Of a stretch of 64,000 bases of DNA, positions 52,101-61,600 are shown piece after piece. Where the stretch lies: contig CAMXCT020000816.1 of NCBI GenBank assembly GCA_947184155.2, positions 99,496 through 163,495 of the forward strand, in the 5' to 3' direction. Position 1 is the stretch's first letter, and the number at the start of each line of letters is the position of its first letter. The notes under the pieces are model-generated. The model was not told the DNA's origin, did not search any database, and saw only the letters and a list, made by a program, of their open reading frames with translations. The position numbers were made by a program, and so were the translations under genes. This stretch comes from Cladocopium goreaui. Lineage: Eukaryota > Sar > Dinophyceae > Suessiales > Symbiodiniaceae.

Positions 52101-55100
52101 CCGAATCTGAAGGTGATGTCACATGATGTCCTGAACACCTGCTGTCTCATCTCAACTGGAAGGCCCTCAAGTAAGGCAGGTAGCAATTTGCTACCCATCA
52201 CTGACTTCGACGCACCTGTGTCAAGTATGCCACAAGTGCCATACGTGGAAAAATATGCTACTGCTGGCTGCTCTCTCACGGATGCCACAAAACGGCTCTC
52301 AGGTTGCTCTGTGATTCGTTCATTCCTGGGCAGGCTTTCATTCGGGTTTTGATTATCTTCCCCTTTACCCCGTTTACCCAACTTACGGAGTCTATCCCGA
52401 ATTTCCTCCATGGATGAAACAACAACATGAATTTCTTGCCAACTGGGAACATCTAGGGTTTCCTCATGCACCATCGGAAGCTGCATGAACTCCATTGGAA
52501 GCGCATCGGACTCTTCCATGGACTGGGACACTGCTGAAACGGTCATGGCTGCTGATGTATTCGTGGAACCAGTTGATGCATTCGAACGTGTCCGGTCGGG
52601 ACACTCCGCACGCCAATGACCCTTCCTACCACACAATCGACAATGGCTTTCAAGGATCCTCTGTTGAAGACTTTTCTTGGAACCCTTGTTGAGATGCTTC
52701 CCTTTGCCCTTTGGTGCGGACGGTTTGCCTGAACCTTTGCCTTGACCTACTGGCCAAAATCCTCTATGCTTGAAACGGTCGGAGAGTCTTCTCCTGGCAT
52801 CTGCGTATGCGTTGTATGTGGCAGCAAGGTCTCCTTGCAGCACATCTGCGGCCATCGATTCATAGTCGGCAATCAAGGCTGCATCTTCATCATCATCTTG
52901 CAGTAACTGACTTACAAACTCATCCTCGGTATATTCATCAGCTACGTATGCAGACCCATCATGTTGAAAGTCATCTTGATCTTCAGCTAGCATCACTTGG
53001 GATTCATAAATCTTGCCCTTGGAGGCCTTTTGACCAATCATCTCATTGAAAAATGAAGTACCCAGCATGCGAACAGATTGTGTGACCTTCTCCATGTTCA
53101 AAGCTCCACTTGACGATGATTCACTCTCGACAATGACACGTTTCTTATCCTCTGTGCTCAAACGAGACCCTCTGAGGACTATGTACGATTGAATTTCTTC
53201 CAACTGCACCTTCTTGGCTAGAAGTTCAGACCAAACAACGTCACAACGGGCTAGGAAAGAATCGTTGGATTCATCTTGTTTCTGAAGGCAACGGAAAAGT
53301 GCTCTCTCCACAATGTCGTACTTTTTCTCCAAATTGACTTTTCCCCACTGGCCGTCAAGGAGCTGGACCAGTAGTTGCACTCCTTTCTTGTCATTTGTCA
53401 TCAACTGAGATTTGTTCAGTTGAAGTTTCTGAAAAGCAGTTCCACTCGTGTTCAAGATGAGGCGAGTGATCAACTCATTGATCTTTGCTGCAGGCCAAAT
53501 CTCACTAAGCAGTTCTACCTTTTGCGTATACTGTTCTAAGTCATCCTTTGACGGATCGAATGTTGGCACCAGTGTGGCCATGTGATTCGATGAAGCAGTG
53601 TTCCCATCGGTCGAAGCTGCTGTTGCAGTTTCCTCAGACATTCAGAAAAACCACCAGATGTTATCAAAGGTCCCCTGGAGCTTTATTGGGTAGCTCCGCT
53701 ACCAGTGTGAATCGCTCCACACTGGTAGAAATTCCCCTTCACCACCTCCAAAACGCTCGAGATCTTTTTCACAAGCAGCCAAGATGGTAAATGTTGCTAG
53801 GCTTCCCAAGCAGGAGAACCAAAGGCACTGATGCCACCGATAAATGCTGTCCTCAGCAAACCAGAAAGGATTGGCCTCAATCCTATGGCTTCAAGCGCTT
53901 CCTCAGCCCTCCCACCACAAGCTGCCAGTCAGCCAAAGCGGCCGAGGATTTCCACGTCTGGAGTTGGACCCTCATGGAACATGTATGAAAGGCTGTGCAC
54001 ATGTGACAAGAAAGCAAGAACATGACTGGGATCATTTGTTCATTCACAATATACATATAAATATATACGTATATATATTATCCACGTATCGCTTCTATCA
54101 AGATCTTGTCTGGCTGATGGTTTCAAACCCCTGAAACGGCATTACTACTTGGCAATGGGGATCATCATCTCATTTCTATGGTCGAACATAAACAAATGGT
54201 TGAAACGACCAACCGTATTCCTTGTCATATCATCCCAAACCCAAATATGGTTGATCATCATTCCCAAATGCAAAGGTGTTTTCAGGGTTGCTGCCAACAC
54301 CCCAAATACTATCGGCTTCGATTTTACTTTGACCTTAAAAAACACTGTAGTCACTAACCAATCAAACATCGCAATGGGTTGGAGCAACTCTTTGTTACGG
54401 ATTCATCATGATCTGGTTGGTGGTTTCAACTCTGAAAAATACGAAAGTCAATGATAAACAATTATCCCATATTTATATTAATTGAAAATAAAACATGATT
54501 GAAACCACCAACCAGATCTAAATGTGGATTAACCATGATTGACATCAGGGATTGTCCATTGCTATGTTTACCTATAATGATCCCAAAAGCCATTGGTTTC
54601 TCTTCTCGTTTTGTTTATTTTTTCCCGCAAAAGTCCGCCTGGCGCCAGCAGCTTGATGAGGTCCTGACAGACCTTCACCAGCTCACTGGGCTCTTCAAAG
54701 GGACGAATCCGGGCCAACAGGTTCTTCACCTGCGGGGAAGCCCATGGGGGATGGGAAAGCCCTCAAAATATAGAGATTTCACCGGTGAAAATGGGGATTT
54801 TCACCAAAAAATTGGGATTTTACCATCGCACACTACGATTCAATTGGATTGAATAGCCTCAAATATAGCAGAAAACTCTGCATCCTTTCCCTTTTGGACA
54901 CTTGCCCTTTTTACATTTTGGTATACCATTGGCCATCCTTTGCCTTGCTTCTCCACTGGGGTTGGCCCCGGCCCCTCTATTGACCAACTAAACAATGGGA
55001 TAAGGACATCTACTGCTGGTTGCTGGAGAAGTTTCCTGCCCCGAGTCTGGAAGTTGAAACTAAGACATAATCTCACATGCACTGATGATATGAAAAGGCA

Positions 55101-55654
55101 CCTCCCAAGAAAACATGTCCTAACATAGATGGGGAGGAGCAGCATTGAGCATCATGTAGAATATATATTTATATCACGTACTGTGTATATATATATATAT
55201 ACTGTTTCTTCTTCTGAACTGAAACCCCTGCCAGAGAATTCAACGGAACTCCAGCTGCACGACCCCTGCACCTCAGCTGCTAAGCGTTGCTGTTCCCTGT
55301 CTGGTAGCCTAGGTGCATCAAGTGACACTTGTTGACTGCACATCCTGCGTTGGAGGTTTTGGATGTGTCTACGGTCTATGTCACGACTGGAGCAATAGGG
55401 AGGCAAACAAAAAGACATGCAATCTGCTTTCATGATGATTTTATGATATATTTGAATGTTCGGGCCGACACGTCGATGCAACTGAAAAGGCATGTAAAAT
55501 CATGTAGATAGAGGCATCTAGTTAGATTTCATGCAAGTTGCCATGTTTGCTCCTTTGGGGTTTGGGGGGTGGTTTGCGCATTTTCCTGTCCGATTCGATA
55601 GCCGACCCAAAATCATTCCATATGGAACCCACATATATATATATATGTATATAT

Positions 55655-55686
<32 letters not shown>

Positions 55687-58600
55687 GTATATATATATAT
55701 AGATAGATAGATAGATAGATAGGATTAGATTAGATTAGATTAGATTAGATTAGATAGATAGGGAGATAGATAGGTAGATAGATAGATAGATAGGGAGATA
55801 GATAGACAGACAGACAGACAGAATCAGACAGACAAACAGACAGATAGATAGATAGCTCTTTTAAGGGGTCTTGTCACCTACGAGTATTTTTGGGATGGCA
55901 AATCATCTCATATCAGACCTATATCTATTCAAATCTTGTTTGGCTGAGGGATGCCACAGATGAACAGCTGGTCCCAGGAGTTTCAGACCCAATCGCCCAA
56001 TCCACCATTTCACAGTCTGTCCATGGCCAATCTTAGAATCTTAGATGCCCTGCACACATTTTTTTTCGCTGGTCAGCATATATATATACACAGACCATAT
56101 TTTTTTTTATAATAGTAACAACCGTTTTATTCATAACAATAATAATACACAATAATACTATACAATAATAGTAATAACAAGAACAGTAATAATAAGAACA
56201 GTAATAATCGTAGTAATAATAACAAGAATAAACAATTCAAGTGAATTTAATATACTATACTAATCATGATACCCCGTTCCTTTCAAAAAAATCGGCACCC
56301 AACTATCTAAGGTTGACCCTGGGATCCAGGCCCATGCTCATCATCGCGAAGTGGGTTGCTGAGAGTCGGCGTGGACAGCCTCAAGGACACAACGTGACAT
56401 CATGGGAACCCATGGGAATCCAAACGTCAACCCTGGATGAGACTAAACCCTGGATGATTAACTAGGGAAAATATGGGAAAATTGGGGGGAATTCTGGAGT
56501 TTCCCCCCTGAAATAGTGGCTTCATCTGCGACGAAAATGGTATCCCCTCAACAGAGGTTAATTTGGGATCGTCTCACATCACGAAGAACTGAAGAAGATT
56601 AAAGAACGGTTTAACATGGCTCAATCATATGTTCAAGCGACATTCATCTAGGGTTGATGGTGGTGATGCACCTGCCACAATCTTGTAGCAGCTTGCTCCC
56701 AGCGGAAACATCCATGAAACAACCTGGTTATGTTTCAACCCCCCACTTAGCTTTCACACAAAAGCTGGTGATCAGCTGGATATTAATCATCCCATGAATC
56801 AAGGATTGATAAACATCAGGTCTGACACCTTAGCAGCTCGAACCATGTCAAACCCATGAACCAAAGCAGTCGAGATTCGGCGCTTTCAGGCTCTCCTTCC
56901 CAGCTGATTGGTGGTGGTGGTTCAAGCCATTGCCTATAGATATACACGCCTGAAACTCAACATACAAGTAGAACAATTGGTTTGAACATCGTTGAAAACA
57001 TGAGTTTCTGATTGGGTATGGTCTTTCTGGGGTTCTGTTATGTGTCGAATTTCTATTGGACGCTCATGTTCTTGCTGGTGGTTTCAGCCCTCTTAACAGT
57101 AGTAGCCAATTGGCGATCATCCCAATCGGCGTTGAGAGATGAACATCACCTTCGGTAATTCAACCTTGCAATGGAAAATCGCCCATTAACACATGATTAC
57201 CTTGTGTTTTCAGCATTTTGAGTTGGGATTCTTCCATTACAATGTTAAATTGCAAGAGAGTATATATATATATATACCCTCCGGTAATTTAACGTAACTC
57301 TGCGTTTTCGAATTTTACAGCACTAACGTGACTATCACTTGGGTCTCCCAGACCAGCATGTTCCCCAGAGACCCTGGCCAAGGAAAACCAACTAACGTGG
57401 CTATCATTTTACAGCTCAAAGGTTACAACATGGAAGGAAGCCCACTAACGTGGCTATCAGTTTACACCATTCAAGGTTTCCAACATGGCAGGAAGCCCAC
57501 TAACGTGGCTATCATTTTACAGCACTCAGGGTTTTCAGCATGGAAGGAAGCCCACTAACGTGGCTATCATTTTACACCATTCAAGGTTTCCAACAAGGAA
57601 GGAAGCCCACTAACGTGGCTATCATTTTACACCATTCAAGGTTTCCAACATGGAAGGAATCCCACTAACGTGGCTATCATCCTGTTCTCCACCGCACGTA
57701 TAACATAGATTTATCAAAAGGAGGACGCAACTAACGTGGCTATCATGGGGATATGACCATTTTACACATACCTAACGTGGAAAAACCTATCGTTATACGC
57801 GGAAAAAGTACATCACGTTAGTTTACCAGAGTATATCTGACAATTGTTGTTTGAAACCGCCAGTTTTGGCACCCACCTTGTCACCGTCACCCAGTCCTCC
57901 TCCTTCTGTGCAGAGCTGTCCACAGACTCCGGGTCCTATGGGCCCCAATTGCACCAGCCACAGCAGCTACAACTGGAATCCATGCCTAGAGGTTTCATGG
58001 CATGGCCCCACAGAATGCACCAGAACTGGCTCACCCTAAAGGCTCTTGGATTCCAGGCTTTCAGAAACGCGACCCAGGAATCCATGAAAGTCGACCCGAC
58101 CTCCGTCTTCACCTCACAATAGCGGCGGTAGTAGTCCAAGAAAGCGAAGTGATAGCCTCACAAACGACAAGGACCTGCCATAAAAGCCCCTGGAATCAGC
58201 ATCCAAATCTTTTGGGCCTGGCTGGTCACCCATACAGCGAGTCAGCTGGGTTGCATGGTTTCTATCAGGATGGCTACCAACAGGATTTCGTGGAATCTAT
58301 AGGGTTCACTAGATGAGGTAGGTGCGTGTAACTTACCAGCAAGCCTTGATCATCTCGAAACCAAGCCCTGCTGGTTGGCGGGTTCAACTGTTGCTTCAAC
58401 CCATCCAGCAAAATACAAAGGTGGTGCCCTGGCAGTTTTGAGTTGATTTATAAATCCCATTAAGGACACACACACATATATATATATGTATATATAATTG
58501 CACATAAAATTCGATAACGTATAAAAGCCCATGAGCTCTAAATACATCTATAGTCATCCCCAAAAAGATCAGACACACACACACACACCAATTATATCCA

Positions 58601-61600
58601 ATTATCATCAATTGTCACTATTTCATCGATTTACCTTCTCTATCTTTTTTGGGAATAACAGTACCGCTTTTTTCAGTGTTTGGACTAACCGACCCAGCCC
58701 CAAAGGGACCCCCCCACCTTGCCGCTCCTCCATGTCCCGTTGGGCTTCATTCTCTTGGTAGCCTGGAACCACCGTTCCACGCTTTGGAAAGTGACCATTT
58801 TTTGTTTTCCCTGGCCATTTTTTGGGATTCCATGGTCACATGTGGTCACAAAAATTTTCCGTCACCTGGTTGGGGGTTCCGTTCATGACCTGGGCATTGA
58901 AAACGTGTGAAACCCATGTTGACTCAGCACGCCAACTTGACGGTTGAAAGGAAACTACTGCACACAACACTTCAAACCACTAATGAGCACTACCCATCCG
59001 ATCTTCTAGAAGTTAGTATCAGATGAGTATCACCTCAAAATTATCCTGCATGAGCCAGGCAGACCACTCTCTTATCCCAAAAGTTGCTTGAAAAAACACA
59101 CCAGTATCATCCAGTATCATGCAGTCAAGTGCATTTTCAAACTCACTGTGAAGTGACCTGGGCTCTCAATTGCATCATCGACACCCGAAGTATCAACATT
59201 CTTTACATTATTGATCTACTAATTGAGGATCACCCTTCCAAAAGTCCAAATGGGGCCACGCTATCGCCATCCCGGCATCCCCCAAAAACATGGCCGAAAG
59301 ACTGACGGGCAACACTTCCAAAAGCTTCTTGGCAGGTGGATCCTGGGGCGCAAAGCGCACCAGTTTCAGTCGATATTTTGGGGCTGATTTTTACCCATAA
59401 AAATGGTGATATTGGGGATGCTTTGTTATTGGGTGCACCACATTTCACCTGCATAATTGCATAAGCATACTGCAACTATGCATCAAGATGCCAATCGATT
59501 GGCGCTGAAATCTTGAAATATCTTGATTACATCGACATGTATGATTCATGCAAACTTGCCAAATCCATCCAAATCCCACGAATGAGTGAACCCCTGTAGT
59601 TCGCCTTAGTTTGACACCGTACCCCACCCTCTTCCAACAAGCAGTCAAGCTGAGTCAAGCAGCTGTTCGCTTGATGGAAGGTCTTGCTTCCGGACTCCGG
59701 GTCCGGCCCCTGAGATCTCCGGCACCCCCATGACTGGGACTAAACCAAGGTTTTGTAGCGAGGGTAACCGGGGGGTATGTGGATACCACCAAGATCAAGA
59801 TCACCAAGGTTGGGTTTTTGTTATTACCATCATTACCTTTCATTCACCGAAGCTTGCTGGAAGTGCTATTGTGCCCTTTCTGCAGCTCGAGCTTCGATCC
59901 AAGTTGGTTCGGAGTGGATGCCATATTTCCGGCTGCCTGCCGCAACTGGCTGTGGGCCACCAGATTCGGGTTGTTTAGGTGTCAAAATTATCCAGCCTTG
60001 GGGGTACATACCCACACTTGACAACGTTTGCGGAAATCAAAAGCATCCCATTGACGGCCCTCCCAACCAACAAGCGTTTAAAACCTCCTTCTGGAGCCAA
60101 CTGGTATGACATGGTATGACCCATTCCCTGGTTCAGGGATGAAGATAGCACACTTTGACTAAGTTCGACCAAACCAAGAGCAAGGTGAATCAGAAAGTCA
60201 CCAACCGTCACTGTCATCATCCTCTCATCCCCTGCTGTGCTCCCACCCACTCAGCAGTTCGGTGCCTGTGGGTTGTCCTTGCTGCCACTGCTACGCAAAT
60301 CCTTCGACACCTTCAGCGACTTGGAAGATCGCGAGGGGCTGTCGTCCTGTGCGTATCTACGCGTCTTTTTGTCTAAGGAATTCAACATGGCTGTTAAAAG
60401 GATGAAGCCACTATCCTAAACCCTTGCGGCCACGCGTTGCCAGAATTGCAAATGAGGAAACTACATTATAATAATCATAATTCTTAATATGCATAATATG
60501 AATGTCGGATATTTAGTAATAATAATGCTAGTGTTAACATATGTTAATATCATTGTAAGTCTCAAGCTTTCGAGGTTTGTTGCGGACGAGATCAGTCCTT
60601 GGGCCTGAGTGTGAGTAGAACACTTTCCTCGGAAAGCGCCAGGCTGACAAGGCGCCCAACAAATGGGCGACTTGGACTTGCATCAGGGGCCACTCAAAAA
60701 AACAGCCCCCAATTCAATGGTGGCCACATGTGGCCACTAAAAAACCTCCAGAAATCATCAGCGAAACGGGAGTTTTCTGCGGAGCTTCCTGTAATGAGGT
60801 GGTCAAGACCTCCAATTCCTCGCCGGAATCGCCCGACTCCACGTCCTCCTTGGGTTGCAGGTTAATCCTCAGGTGCCTGCGCCATAGGCTTGGGCCCTCT
60901 GGGTCTGAATGTAGCAAAATGTGCTAAAAGAATAGCACAAATTGGATTTGAATGGGGAAGCAATAGCTGTAGGAGGCTTTTTATTTTTATTCATCTTTAT
61001 TCTTATCTATTTTTATTTTTCTCTCTCCCCCTCTCTCTATCGCCGTTGGAATGCTTTAGGGGTACCATTTTTTCCGACAAACCCATGTGGGATTCAAGAG
61101 TGGAACGAGATGAGCCACTTGGCAACAAATGATCAAATGACCAACCAGTGAGTATGTGACCTTTGCTTCAGCATTCTTCAGCCGTTCATAAATTTCATCA
61201 GTGCTGTTTCAACCAGCACGCAATTGAGGCTCTAGGACTTCCATCCGCTTCTGTCCTAAAGTTTTGGGAGACAATTTTATGGCCACTGGGAAAATCGGGA
61301 CAATGATTCTCTCAACCAAGGTTGCGATGTTTTGATCATCTATTTTCAGGTAAACCTAGATATACCATGACTGGTTGGTGGTATACCTACCCCTCTGAAA
61401 AATATGAAAGTCAATGGGAAGGATTATCCCATTTTTTTTTATGGAAAATAAAACATGATTGAAACCACCAACCAAATGATATACCTAGATGCTCCAGGTT
61501 TAGCTGCAAAACATGTGCCTCTTGTTGCCCTGAATCCAGGGATCTTCCAGCAGCACCGCCGCGCCCGGGCGCTGGATGGGACTCTTTTCGAAGCACTTCA

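Larger units (their letters stand above)
45761..54048 (-). mobile_element. Ty1/copia LTR retrotransposon, full length, frame-broken (element 2)
   Basis: An 8,288-bp element with two 343-bp LTRs that differ at one base (45998 versus 53943), flanked by ATATAC on both sides. It reads on the minus strand, in the same sense as the kinase gene whose intron it occupies. The order is the same as in element 1, with the same primer-binding site but unrelated LTRs and diverged proteins. Three one-base frame changes split the polyprotein into four ORFs. Confidence 0.95.

Noticed and set aside
57385-57745. CRISPR-like array
   Set aside because: Repeats are head-to-tail without unique spacers; it is a minisatellite in a eukaryotic intron.
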